Source: CAZRWD01 sp964603785
GTDB lineage: Bacteria; Fermentibacterota; Fermentibacteria; Fermentibacterales; Fermentibacteraceae
Assembly: GCA_964603785.1 (NCBI GenBank)
Contig: CAZRWD010000001.1
Coordinates: forward strand, 62,001-126,000
Reading direction: 5' to 3'
DNA: 64,000 nucleotides
The position numbers were made by a program, and so were the translations under genes. Shown here one piece after another: positions 9,299-17,496 of the stretch (position 1 is its first letter; each line of letters begins with the position of its first letter). Below the pieces are notes generated by a model, which was not told the origin of the DNA, ran no database searches, and was given only the letters and a program-made list of their open reading frames with translations.

Positions 9299-10297
9299 CT
9301 ACTCCAGGACGACCAGCCTCCGGACGGCCGTCGACCCATCCCCGCCGGTCAGCCTGAGGATGTAGATCCCGCTCGCGGGCAGGACGCCCTCGAAGGATGC
9401 CCCGTCCGAGACGTCCGTCGAGGTCACCTGCCTGCCGGTCAGGTCGTAGACGGACAGGACGCCCGGGCCGGCGGCCAGGGACACCGTGCCTGCGAAGACA
9501 CCCGCGCAGGGGTTCTCCTCCAGGGTGATGGAGGTCCCGGAGGCCTCTCCGCCCTGGGCGATTCCCGTCGGCAGCCCGAGGAAGTTCTCGTAGCTGGCGT
9601 TCATGACCTCCTTGTGGGAGGTGCTGTACTCCTGCACGAAAGTGGCCACGCTGAGATTCGCGGCGACCCATCCCGTGGTCGAGTAGGGCGCCTCGAAGAA
9701 GAGCGTGTCCGGGTACGGGGCCGTGAACTCGACGACGGGTCCGGCCACTCCGAAGATGTTGTCGCGGAATGCCTGCTCGAACACGGTGGAGGACCAGTAG
9801 CCCGCACCCGGCACGTCGTCCTCGACTATCGTGCAGAAGAGCCTCATGGTGGCCTCGGCCCCGAGGTCCTGCTCCGCGATGAGGCGGATGCTCATCACGC
9901 CGGTCTGGGCCGTGCCGTTGCGGCAGACGAGAATGTCCAGGTAGCTCGGGACCGCGTACCTGGTGTTGAACGAGCCCTCCAGGTTGGACGTCCCGGTCAG
10001 CACCCCGTCGAACTTCACGGTCGGGACGCCGGTGATGTTGTAGAAGGACTTCCTCGCGTTCTGCTCGCCGGGGTTCGCCAGGTAGATGGGGTCCGTCGGG
10101 CTGGGCCAGTTCACGTGGACCCTTATGGGGGCGATGTTCCCGGCGGCGAGATGGCTGTTCACGAATGCGTTGAGGGTGGGCTCGAGGCTCCAGCAGGGGC
10201 CGCAGCCCGAATTGGTGAAGTCCTCGACTAGGACGACGCGGTCGGCGGCGATCGAGGACAGGGACAGCACTGAAATCAGCACAAGGGCGATCTTCAC
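9299..10297 (-). CDS. Secreted thioredoxin-fold protein with CGPC motif and T9SS-like sorting tail
   Basis: About 332 aa. The N-terminal MKIALVLISVLSLSSIAA is a signal peptide. The next strand and helix carry NSGCGPCWS, a thioredoxin-type active site, and VPTVKFDG supplies the cis-proline loop of the fold. The middle 150 residues are a beta-rich domain without a known signature. The last 75 residues (from NPCAG, then LSVYDLTGRQV, SGIYILRL, RRLVVLE) look like the Por-secretion C-terminal domain used by T9SS cargo. It is probably exported and then cell-surface attached or released, acting on disulfides outside the cell. GTG start with AAGGGAG upstream. Confidence 0.85.
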   Translation of the reverse strand: MKIALVLISVLSLSSIAADRVVLVEDFTNSGCGPCWSLEPTLNAFVNSHLAAGNIAPIRVHVNWPSPTDPIYLANPGEQNARKSFYNITGVPTVKFDGVLTGTSNLEGSFNTRYAVPSYLDILVCRNGTAQTGVMSIRLIAEQDLGAEATMRLFCTIVEDDVPGAGYWSSTVFEQAFRDNIFGVAGPVVEFTAPYPDTLFFEAPYSTTGWVAANLSVATFVQEYSTSHKEVMNASYENFLGLPTGIAQGGEASGTSITLEENPCAGVFAGTVSLAAGPGVLSVYDLTGRQVTSTDVSDGASFEGVLPASGIYILRLTGGDGSTAVRRLVVLE

Positions 10298-10314
10298 TTC
10301 GGTTCTCCCTTTCC

Positions 10315-10335
10315 CGGACCGGGCCCGCCGGTCCG
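10315..10335. repeat. Perfect inverted repeat in the leader of the thioredoxin-like gene
   Basis: CGGACCGG, a 5-base spacer and CCGGTCCG form a perfect 8-bp inverted repeat about 18 bases upstream of the GTG start, close to the ribosome site. It could be an RNA hairpin in the 5' leader or a dimeric repressor site. Nothing shows which. Confidence 0.4.
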
Positions 10336-10494
10336 AATCAAGTTCAGCATTCCCTGAAGAGGCGCCATCCTCCCGTCAGGCGCATGCAACCCTCCCTTCC
10401 TCCTGGCAGGTGCCGCTGGACGGCATCCGCGGTTCCGGGTCCACACCGGTAGGCCTCATGGGGCGAACGACCCGGACAGCCCTCCCCATGCCCG

Positions 10495-11514
10495 CTACAG
10501 CTCGCCCTCCGGCTCGTCGAGGAAGCTCAGCTCGTCCTCCGCGGTCTTGATCCCCGCCGCGTCGAGGTTCCGCCTGAGCCGCTTCAGGACGGGTTCGCCC
10601 GCGGCCGGCGAGAAGGGCAGCCCCGTTATCCTCTCGTAGAGCTGGATGTACCTCGAGGAGAGCTCTATCACCAGGTCCTCCGGGGCCGGGGGAAGGGTCT
10701 CGTCCTCGTACGGGTTGCAGTTGTGGACGAACCAGAGCCTCAGGAACTCCTTGTCGATGTTGTCGGGCTCCTGTCCCCGTGCGAACTTCTCCTCGTAGCT
10801 GTCCGCCAGCCAGTATCTGGAGGAGTCCGGCGTATGGACCTCGTCGACCAGGGTCAGCCTGCCGTCCATGTCGATGCCGAGTTCGTACTTGGTATCGACG
10901 AGAATCAGCCCGTGCTCGGCCGCGGTCTCCTGGCCCCTGCGGAACAGGGCCAGGGCGATGTCGGCGGCCTCGTCCCACTGTCCCCGGGTCATGAGCCCGC
11001 GCTTCACGATCTGGGATGGAGTCAGCGCCTCGTCGTGGGTGTCGCTCTTCGTGGTGGGCGTGATTATCGGGCGGGGCAGCTCCTGGTTCTTCAGCATGCC
11101 GTCCGGCAGCCTGTTGCCTCCGATGTTCCGCGAGCCCTCGCTGTAGAGGGTCCACGCCGAGGTGTTGGTCGAGCCGGTGAGGTAACCCCTCACTATGAAC
11201 TCCACCTGGAAGACCCGGCACTTCCTTGCGATGAGCGCCGTAGGGTCGGGGATGGAGACCATGTGGTTCGGCAGGATGTCCGCCGTATGCTCGAACCACC
11301 ATGCCGACACCATGTTGAGGACCTGGCCCTTGAAGGGGATGGCGGCGACCAGCCTGTCGAAGGCGCTCTGCCTGTCTGTGGTTATCACAAGCAGGTGCTG
11401 TCCCGTGTCGTAGATGTCGCGGACCTTGCCCTTCCTGAGCTTCCCGATCCCGAGGTCGGACGTATCGGTCAGGCAGTTGTCGAGGTTCTCCCTGATGACT
11501 TCCCTGGCTACCAA
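10495..11514 (-). CDS. purC: SAICAR synthetase
   Basis: Phosphoribosylaminoimidazole-succinocarboxamide synthase, 339 aa, which couples CAIR and aspartate with ATP in purine synthesis. Conserved segments are GKVRDIYD, TDRQSAFDR, IPFKGQVLN, EFIVRGYLTGS and DTKYELGID. Length fits the longer single-domain type seen in Bacteroidetes and eukaryote-like PurC. The start is TTG with GGAGGTG six bases upstream (minus strand). No other purine gene is adjacent. It is divergent from the APS kinase gene, with about 110 bases between them holding both promoters. Confidence 0.95.
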   Translation of the reverse strand: MVAREVIRENLDNCLTDTSDLGIGKLRKGKVRDIYDTGQHLLVITTDRQSAFDRLVAAIPFKGQVLNMVSAWWFEHTADILPNHMVSIPDPTALIARKCRVFQVEFIVRGYLTGSTNTSAWTLYSEGSRNIGGNRLPDGMLKNQELPRPIITPTTKSDTHDEALTPSQIVKRGLMTRGQWDEAADIALALFRRGQETAAEHGLILVDTKYELGIDMDGRLTLVDEVHTPDSSRYWLADSYEEKFARGQEPDNIDKEFLRLWFVHNCNPYEDETLPPAPEDLVIELSSRYIQLYERITGLPFSPAAGEPVLKRLRRNLDAAGIKTAEDELSFLDEPEGEL

Positions 11515-11623
11515 CGCTCACCTCCGGGGTTCACCTGTGCATCTCTGTCTCCCAGTGCCCTATGTTAGCAATTCCCGAACCATCCAGCCACCCGTGCGCG
11601 AGCCCGATGAACGGAGATCGAAT

Positions 11624-12250
11624 ATGCAGGATCGCGGAACCTCGGCGAACGTCACCTGGCACGAGCAGACCGTGACCAGGGAGGAGAGGGAGGCCCTCCT
11701 GGGCGCAAGAGGCCTCACCATATGGATGACCGGGCTTCCCTCGTCCGGCAAGTCGACCGCCGCCAATGCCCTGGCCCGTCTCCTCCAGGACGGGGGGGTG
11801 CCCAGCGTGATCCTGGACGGCGACAACATCAGGCACGGCCTGAACAGCGACCTCGGGTTCTCCCCCGGGGACCGGACCGAGAACATCCGCCGCATCTCCG
11901 AGGTCGCCAGGCTCCTGACCTCCTTCGGCTTCATAAACATCGTGGCCTTCATAAGCCCCTACCGCGCCGACAGGCTCAGGGCCAGGGAGATCCAGGCGGA
12001 GGGCGACTTCATCGAGGTCTTCGTCGACGCTCCGCTCCAGGTGGCCGAGTCGCGGGACCCCAAGGGCCTCTTCAGGAAGGCCAGGGAGGGGATCATCCCC
12101 GAGTTCACCGGCATCTCCGCACCCTACGAGGCGCCGGAGGCCCCCGAGATACACCTTCACACCGACAGGGACGATCCCGACACCTGCGCCCGGATCATCG
12201 CCGGGTACCTGGCGGGCGCGGGCAGGATCCCCGGGACGCCGCGTGCCTGA
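11624..12250 (+). CDS. cysC: Adenylylsulfate (APS) kinase
   Basis: Phosphorylates APS to PAPS. 208 aa, with the P-loop GLPSSGKST, DGDNIRHGLNSDLGF, the RTENIRR segment, FISPYRADR and DPKGLFRKAREG. These are diagnostic CysC motifs. ATG 11624 has GGAG seven bases upstream; the open frame extends further up but without a ribosome site. No ATP sulfurylase (cysDN or sat) is nearby, so this enzyme may supply PAPS for sulfation rather than belong to a reductive sulfate operon. The next gene overlaps its end by 8 bases. Confidence 0.94.
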   Translation: MQDRGTSANVTWHEQTVTREEREALLGARGLTIWMTGLPSSGKSTAANALARLLQDGGVPSVILDGDNIRHGLNSDLGFSPGDRTENIRRISEVARLLTSFGFINIVAFISPYRADRLRAREIQAEGDFIEVFVDAPLQVAESRDPKGLFRKAREGIIPEFTGISAPYEAPEAPEIHLHTDRDDPDTCARIIAGYLAGAGRIPGTPRA

Positions 12251-13514
12251 GACCGCCGGCTCCGCATCCGCTCCGCCGCTCCTGCCGCTGGGGCTGGATG
12301 CGCCCGAGAAGCGCGTCTTCCGATTCCACCTGCTGGCCTCCGCCGCCGCTGGCATCGCATCGGGCGTGCTCCTCAACAACGAGTACATAGCCACGAACGG
12401 CCTGGGCGCGTCGGTCTGGCAGATAACGGTGCTGACAATGATCTGGCCGGTCAGCAACTTCCTGGCGGTGTTCGTCAACCGCATGGTGGAGCAGAGCTGG
12501 TCGAAGGCCAGGGCCGTCGCCCTCGCGGGGCTGCTGAGGCTGCCCATCGCCCTGATGGCCTTCTCGTCGAGCGTCGACCTGATGCTCGTGCTGCTGGGCC
12601 TGTTCTCGGCCGCCGACAGCCTCGTGTCGCCCCTCATGAACAGCGTGCTGCGCAACCGGTACAGGGAGGGAAGGCGCGGCGTGCTCTTCGGCTGGGCGGT
12701 GAGCTTCTTCACACTCGTCTCGGTACCCGCCTCGCTGATCGTCGGGGCGCTGCTCGACCTCGACTTCATGTGGTACAGGATACTCTTCGTGGTGCAGGCG
12801 GCGGCCGGGCTCTTCCACGCCGTCGTGTTCGCCCTGATGACCAGGGGCATCCCGAGGAGCCCCGGACCTCCCGGGTCCGGTCTCTCCGTGGCCGGGACCC
12901 TCAGGTCCCTCTGGTCCACCTTCAGCAGGGACAGGGAGTTCGCCAGGTTCCAGGCCTACTTCATGATGTACGGATTCGCGTTCATGATGATCCTTCCAGC
13001 GATACCCTTCTTCGCCAGGGACGTGCTGGGTCTGAACTACCGCGAGTACGCCACGGCGAAGGGCCTCATCGCCCAGGCGGGCATCCTCTTCCTCAGCCCC
13101 TTCCTGGGCACCCTCGCCGAGAGGATCCACCCGTTCAGGTTCACGGGCATCGTGAGCTCGGCACTGGCCGTCTACCCTCTCCTGATCGGGCTGGGGGCGA
13201 TCTTCCCGCGGTCCGGGAGGCTGCTGTTCTTCGCCTCGTTCGGCGTCTACTCGATATGCATGGCGGGCATCAACCTGTCGTGGAACCTCTCGAGCCTTCA
13301 CTTCGCACCGCCCGGCCAGGAGGCGACATACCAGGGGCTGCACATAACCCTCACGGCCGTCAGGGGCTTCTTCGCACCGCTCCTCGGCAACCTGCTCTTC
13401 CGGCTCTTCGGCCACGTCACCCTCTTCTTCGTGTCTGCGGGTCTCTTCCTGCTGGGAGGCCTGTTCTTCCTGCGGAGGTACGGCCAGAGGAGGGCGCTTG
13501 GCATCGTGTCCTGA
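12243..13514 (+). CDS. Major facilitator superfamily permease
   Basis: 423 aa with 11-12 hydrophobic segments in two halves and a cytoplasmic loop near residue 205, the MFS layout. Short basic loops such as RNRYREGRRG after the fourth membrane segment fit the family. GTG start overlaps the cysC stop. Nothing identifies the substrate. With cysC upstream and a GT4 enzyme downstream it could be part of a small sulfation or glycan group, but that is only context. Confidence 0.82.
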   Translation: MPETAGSASAPPLLPLGLDAPEKRVFRFHLLASAAAGIASGVLLNNEYIATNGLGASVWQITVLTMIWPVSNFLAVFVNRMVEQSWSKARAVALAGLLRLPIALMAFSSSVDLMLVLLGLFSAADSLVSPLMNSVLRNRYREGRRGVLFGWAVSFFTLVSVPASLIVGALLDLDFMWYRILFVVQAAAGLFHAVVFALMTRGIPRSPGPPGSGLSVAGTLRSLWSTFSRDREFARFQAYFMMYGFAFMMILPAIPFFARDVLGLNYREYATAKGLIAQAGILFLSPFLGTLAERIHPFRFTGIVSSALAVYPLLIGLGAIFPRSGRLLFFASFGVYSICMAGINLSWNLSSLHFAPPGQEATYQGLHITLTAVRGFFAPLLGNLLFRLFGHVTLFFVSAGLFLLGGLFFLRRYGQRRALGIVS

Positions 13515-13518
13515 CAGG

Positions 13519-14625
13519 ATGACGGCCCGCGGGGCGACCATATGGCTCCTTACCGAAGACTATCCGCCCAAGCTCGGTGGGATATCCCGCTGGAGCGCGA
13601 ACACCGCAGGGGCGCTGGAGGCGGCCGGGGCATCCGTCACCGTTCTCTCCAAGCGCGCCGCCGCCCGGAGCGGGGCGGAGGGCCCTGAAATCGTCCCGGT
13701 GGAGGGCCGCAGCTTCTGTGCTCTGCGCCACCTGCACTTCATGAGGGCAGCAAGGAGGCTGCGAAGGCTGCGCGGCGGATGGCCGGACGCGATCCTCTGC
13801 TCGACCTGGAGAACGGCCGAGGGTGCCCTGCTGGCCCGTGCGGAATGCCCCGTCGCCTCGGCCGTCCACGGTCTCGAGGTCTTCGCCTCCTATACCCCAT
13901 GGCTGCGTGCAAGGCGGAGGAAGGTCCTGGAGAGGGTCGACCTCGCAGCCGCGGCCAGCAGATACACCGCCGCCAGGCTCTCGGAGACGGCACCGGCCGC
14001 CAGGGTGCTCGTGGGGATCAACGGGTTCGACGGGAACCTCTTCAGGCCCGACGGACCGATGAGGCCGCGCAACCGTCCGGTACAGCTCCTGTCGGCGGGC
14101 AGGCTCGTCCCGAGGAAGAGGTTCGACCTCGTCCTGGACGCGTTCGCGGAAGTGCTCCGGAGCGGCGTCGACGCGGGTCTCTGGATCGCGGGGGAGGGGC
14201 CTCTCGAAGGCTCGGTGAAGGGTCGGATCGCGGACTTCGACGGAAGGGCCGAGTACCTGGGGGATGTTTCGGACGGAGAGCTGGCGGCTCTGTACCGCTC
14301 CGCCGACCTCTTCCTGTCACCCTGCCAGTCGGATCCGGCCTCGGGGGATGTCGAGGGTTTCGGCCTGACATTCGTGGAGGCCTCCGCATCCGGGACGGCG
14401 GTCGCCGGGCTTGCCGAAGGCGGGGTCACGGACGCAGTGGAGCACGGCGTTTCCGGCATCCTCTCGACCAGGGAGAGCTTCGTCCGGGACGTGGCCGATC
14501 TCTGCTCCAGGCCTGAGATGCTGGCCCGCCTCGGGAGACAGGGCATGGACAGGGCGAGGGCGGCCTTCGACTCCTGCTCGGTGGCGGCCCGTCTGCTCGC
14601 GGCTCTTCTCGAAGCCCGGAGATGA
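13519..14625 (+). CDS. GT4-family glycosyltransferase
   Basis: About 368 aa, GT-B fold. The N-terminus TIWLLTEDYPPKLGGIS is the typical first strand and glycine loop. The C-terminal half has LLSAGRLVPRKRFDLVLDAF, GEGPLEGSVK, YLGDVSDGELAALYRSADLFLSP (split here by me) and the donor-binding region EGFGLTFVEASASGTAV with the EX7E pattern. It should transfer an activated sugar to a lipid or glycan in the cytoplasm. ATG 13519 places the start just before strand 1; TTG 13498 is an alternative with a GGAGG upstream that would overlap the MFS gene by 17 bases. Confidence 0.9.
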   Translation: MTARGATIWLLTEDYPPKLGGISRWSANTAGALEAAGASVTVLSKRAAARSGAEGPEIVPVEGRSFCALRHLHFMRAARRLRRLRGGWPDAILCSTWRTAEGALLARAECPVASAVHGLEVFASYTPWLRARRRKVLERVDLAAAASRYTAARLSETAPAARVLVGINGFDGNLFRPDGPMRPRNRPVQLLSAGRLVPRKRFDLVLDAFAEVLRSGVDAGLWIAGEGPLEGSVKGRIADFDGRAEYLGDVSDGELAALYRSADLFLSPCQSDPASGDVEGFGLTFVEASASGTAVAGLAEGGVTDAVEHGVSGILSTRESFVRDVADLCSRPEMLARLGRQGMDRARAAFDSCSVAARLLAALLEARR

Positions 14626-14628
14626 ACG

Positions 14629-14652
14629 GGGGGCCGGGTCGCCCCGGCCCCC
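14629..14652. terminator. Strong hairpin between convergent genes
   Basis: GGGGGCCGGG and CCCGGCCCCC form a perfect 10-bp stem with a 4-base loop (TCGC). It sits four bases after the GT4 stop and 18 bases before the stop of the minus-strand barrel gene. No T-tract is present. Confidence 0.6.
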
Positions 14653-14670
14653 GTTCCGGATCGGGTCCCT

Positions 14671-15168
14671 CTAGAAGTAGATTCCCGCCCTCACCGAGAG
14701 CCAGATGTCGTCGAAGTCCATCCAGTGGGCCTTCGCGCAGAGCTCGAGCTTGGTGCCGCCCAGCGGCACGTTCGTGCCGAGGGTGCCGTAGGCGCCCAGC
14801 TCGCTGTCGCTGTCCTCGTAGGTGCTGTCGGGGCCCACGTCCCAGCTCACCTTGGCGATGTCCAGCTCCGCGCCGCCGCCGTAGAAGAGCCCTCCGCCAT
14901 AGGTCCTCAGGCCGACGAGGAGGGGAATGAGGTTCGCGGAGAATCCGTCGATCTCGTCCTCGGGCTGCAGGAAGACATAGCTGGCACTGGCCTCGACGGC
15001 GTAGACGGGCAGGTGCAGCAGGAACTGCCCGCCGAGCATGGGGCTCAGGTTGTAGGCGTCCGCGGCGTCGCCCGTCGGGAAGTAGAACCCGCCATGGAGA
15101 CCGAACTCCGAATAGCCGGCGCCGGCCGCGAATGCCAGTACGAGCAGCATTGCCATCGTCTTCTTCAC
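14671..15168 (-). CDS. Small outer-membrane beta-barrel-like protein
   Basis: 165 aa. MKKTMAMLLVLAFAAGAG is a signal peptide. The mature part alternates polar and aromatic or hydrophobic residues (GLHGGFYFP, LRTYGGGLFYGGGAELDIA) and ends in IYF with a terminal phenylalanine, the usual sign of an outer-membrane barrel. At about 145 mature residues it would make an 8-stranded barrel. No family recognised. GTG start with AGGAGG six bases upstream. It lies 31 bases behind the HAD phosphatase gene, from which a short hairpin separates it. Confidence 0.7.
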   Translation of the reverse strand: MKKTMAMLLVLAFAAGAGYSEFGLHGGFYFPTGDAADAYNLSPMLGGQFLLHLPVYAVEASASYVFLQPEDEIDGFSANLIPLLVGLRTYGGGLFYGGGAELDIAKVSWDVGPDSTYEDSDSELGAYGTLGTNVPLGGTKLELCAKAHWMDFDDIWLSVRAGIYF

Positions 15169-15181
15169 TTCATCCTCCTCT

Positions 15182-15197
15182 GCCGGCCTGTGCCGGC
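15182..15197. repeat. Short perfect hairpin between the HAD gene and the barrel gene
   Basis: GCCGGC, loop CTGT, GCCGGC. It lies 3 bases past the HAD stop and just ahead of the AGGAGG of the barrel gene on the minus strand. It may be a weak terminator or a transcript-stabilising stem. Confidence 0.35.
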
Positions 15198-15199
15198 GG

Positions 15200-15883
15200 T
15201 CAGGTGTCGAACCCGGGCGAATCCATCAGACCGGAGAGCCTTGTGATCTCGGCGATCCTCGGGCCATCCCCGCCGAAGTCGCCGCCGGACCTGAACCATA
15301 CGAACGCGATCCCCGCGGCTTCGGCGCCCCTCATGTCGCTCGAGGCGCCGTCGCCCACCATCACCGTTTCGCCCGGCCGGGACCCGAGAAGCCTCATGGC
15401 GGCATGGAAGATCGCGGGGTCGGGCTTCGCGGAGCCGATCTCGCAGCTTATCACGAGGGCGTCGATGTACTGCATGAGCCCCGATCTCTCGAGCCTGGTC
15501 CGCTGGACCGGGCCGAGCCCGTTGGAGATCACCCCGACCGAGGCCCCGGAATGCACCAGGGAGAGCGTCTCCGCGGCATCAGGGATGGTCTGTCCCTGGA
15601 GGGAGAGGGCCCTGTAGTAGGCATCGAGGAACTCGGAGCACTTCAGACCGGAGGACGGCGGGAAGACCGAGGCTACGCAGGGATCGGTGGTGCCCGGCGC
15701 GCCGGGTCTGCAGGCTTCTATGGCCTGCACGGGGTCCGAGTTCACGAATGCGAGGAGGGGGGCCACCAGACCGGCGACATCGTCCAGCCCCAGCTCGGAG
15801 AGACCGAGGAGCACGGCCTCCTCCTGGGCCTTCGCATAGTCGAGAAGGGTTCCGTCTAGGTCGAAAAGAACCGTCTTCCACAT
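15200..15883 (-). CDS. HAD-superfamily phosphatase
   Basis: 227 aa. Motif I is VLFDLDGTLLDY near the N-terminus, motif II SNGLG, motif III with lysine in SAKPDPAIF, and motif IV VGDGASSDMRGA. The cap insertion after motif I is helical (subclass I), as in phosphoglycolate phosphatase, YjjG and haloacid dehalogenases. Wide substrate range is common, so no reaction is assigned. ATG 15883 has GGGAGGAG upstream; the frame runs 21 codons further without a ribosome site. Confidence 0.88.
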   Translation of the reverse strand: MWKTVLFDLDGTLLDYAKAQEEAVLLGLSELGLDDVAGLVAPLLAFVNSDPVQAIEACRPGAPGTTDPCVASVFPPSSGLKCSEFLDAYYRALSLQGQTIPDAAETLSLVHSGASVGVISNGLGPVQRTRLERSGLMQYIDALVISCEIGSAKPDPAIFHAAMRLLGSRPGETVMVGDGASSDMRGAEAAGIAFVWFRSGGDFGGDGPRIAEITRLSGLMDSPGFDT

Positions 15884-16052
15884 GGCTCTCTCCTCCCGTC
15901 CGGCTCTGTCGGAAGAACCACCGAACACCATCCAATATAGCTGCATGGAGGTCGATGGGTACCCGATGCGGGCTCCGGAGTGCGGCAGGACCCTCCTCCG
16001 CGCGATGGCGAGCCTGGATGGGCCGGGCGTTCACGGCCCGGCCCGATGCGTA

Positions 16053-16763
16053 CTAGGCCAGCCCGTGCCTCTCGAGAAGGTCCATGTCGGAAGTCAGGGC
16101 CTCGAAGGGTCCGTCGGCCGCGACGCGACCCCCGTCCAGTATCACGAGCCTGTCGCAGACCTCTCCGGCATGTCTCAGGTCCTGGGTGACCACCAGCTTC
16201 GTCCCCGTGAAGCCGGACAGGATCGAGGTCAGCGCCCTCGAGGCTCTCGCATCGAGTCCCGCCCAGGGCTCGTCGAGTGCGAGGATCGAGGGTCTGCAGG
16301 CGAGAACCGCGGCGAGCGCGGCCCTCTTCTTCTCGCCGACGGACAGGTGGTGGGGCGCCCGCCCCTCGAAACCGGCCAGACCCGCAGCCGAGAGGGCCCC
16401 GGCGACCCTTTCCCCGACCTCTCCGGGCGCAAGACGCTGGTTCTCCGGACCGAAGGCCACGTCGTCCCGGACCGTGGTGCAGAAGAGCTGGTCGTCCGGG
16501 TCCTGGAAGACCAGGCCGAAGAGACCGGGGTCCCTGCCCTTAGCCTTCCTCCCGCTCGTGTCGGTTCCTGCCAGGCGGATCACGCCCCCGTGCCTGAGCA
16601 GCCCCGCCAGGCAGAGGAGGAGGGTGCTCTTGCCCGCTCCGTTGGGACCTGCCAGGCAGAGCGAGGAGCCCTCCGGAACCACGAGATCGATTCCATCGAG
16701 GGCTTTCGTGCCGTCGCCGTAGACGAGGCTGAGCCCTCCCGTCTCTATGGCCGGGGGTTTCAT
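16053..16763 (-). CDS. cbiO: ECF transporter ATPase (nickel/cobalt, CbiO type)
   Basis: 236-aa ABC ATPase. Walker A GPNGAGKST, Q-loop FQDPDDQLF, signature HLSVGEKKR, Walker B ILALDEP, then VTQDLRHAGEVCDR with the switch region. VFQDPDDQLF is typical of ECF/CbiO ATPases. The usual switch histidine (TH) is replaced by Gln in VTQD, although the following DLRHA is normal. ATG 16763 overlaps the stop of the membrane subunit gene (ATGA). It is the last gene of the nikR-cbiMQO operon and powers metal uptake. Confidence 0.9.
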   Translation of the reverse strand: MKPPAIETGGLSLVYGDGTKALDGIDLVVPEGSSLCLAGPNGAGKSTLLLCLAGLLRHGGVIRLAGTDTSGRKAKGRDPGLFGLVFQDPDDQLFCTTVRDDVAFGPENQRLAPGEVGERVAGALSAAGLAGFEGRAPHHLSVGEKKRAALAAVLACRPSILALDEPWAGLDARASRALTSILSGFTGTKLVVTQDLRHAGEVCDRLVILDGGRVAADGPFEALTSDMDLLERHGLA

Positions 16764-17482
16764 CCCAGGACGACCCTCGCCGCCGCCAACAGGCCGAGGG
16801 CTGCGGCGGCCAGGGCGATCTGGGAGGCCCGGAGGGCCTTCATGCGCCGGACGGGCATGACCGGGCCGTATCCGCGCAGCAGCATGGCTCCGTGTACCCT
16901 TTCCGCCCTCTCGTAGCTTCGCACGAAGAGGCTCCCCGCAAGCCTTCCCACTATCGACGCCTGAGGCAGCCACCTCGGCCTGTAGCCCCTCGAGGCGGCC
17001 GCCCGGACCATCATGGTCCCCTCCTCCGAGATCAGGTGGAGGTATCGCCAGGACATGGAGATGACATCGATGAACAGGGAGGGTGCGCCGAGCGCCCGGA
17101 ATGCGTCCATCGTCCCCTCGAACCCGGCGGAGGTGGTCACGATGCAGACCATGGCCGTCGCGAGGAAGGATTTCATGGCCACGCCGGCCAGTATCCAGAG
17201 ACCCCTGACGGAGAGGTCCGCACCCAGAAGCGTGACGGAGGGGCCGCCGTCCAGGAAGGGCAGCGCGGCAGCCGCCACGAGGGAGAAGGGCAGGACCGCC
17301 GATGCCCGCCGCATGGTCATCCGGAGAGGGACGCCCGCCAGGGCGGAGGCCCAGGCCACCATCCCCGCCCATGCCGTGAAGGTCGTCAGCCTCTGCGGGG
17401 GAGTGGTCACCACCGCTGCGATGTAGCCGAGGAGGAGGACGACCCTCAGACGCGGGTCGAGCCCCTCCCGGGATGCAGGCAC
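16760..17482 (-). CDS. cbiQ: ECF transporter transmembrane subunit (CbiQ type)
   Basis: 240 aa with four to five membrane segments. The cytoplasmic coupling region contains AAASRGYRP and, later, RAERVHGAMLLRGYGP, the two A-R-G coupling motifs that contact the ATPase in CbiQ/EcfT proteins. It links the ATPase to the metal-binding CbiM. It lies 14 bases behind cbiM and overlaps cbiO. Confidence 0.88.
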   Translation of the reverse strand: MPASREGLDPRLRVVLLLGYIAAVVTTPPQRLTTFTAWAGMVAWASALAGVPLRMTMRRASAVLPFSLVAAAALPFLDGGPSVTLLGADLSVRGLWILAGVAMKSFLATAMVCIVTTSAGFEGTMDAFRALGAPSLFIDVISMSWRYLHLISEEGTMMVRAAASRGYRPRWLPQASIVGRLAGSLFVRSYERAERVHGAMLLRGYGPVMPVRRMKALRASQIALAAAALGLLAAARVVLG

Positions 17483-17496
17483 GGGCTGAGGGCCGC

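Noticed and set aside
16764..17372. A 439-aa fusion of the CbiO ATPase with an N-terminal extension
   Set aside because: The extension is the cbiQ gene read in another frame. ATG 16763 overlaps the cbiQ stop.
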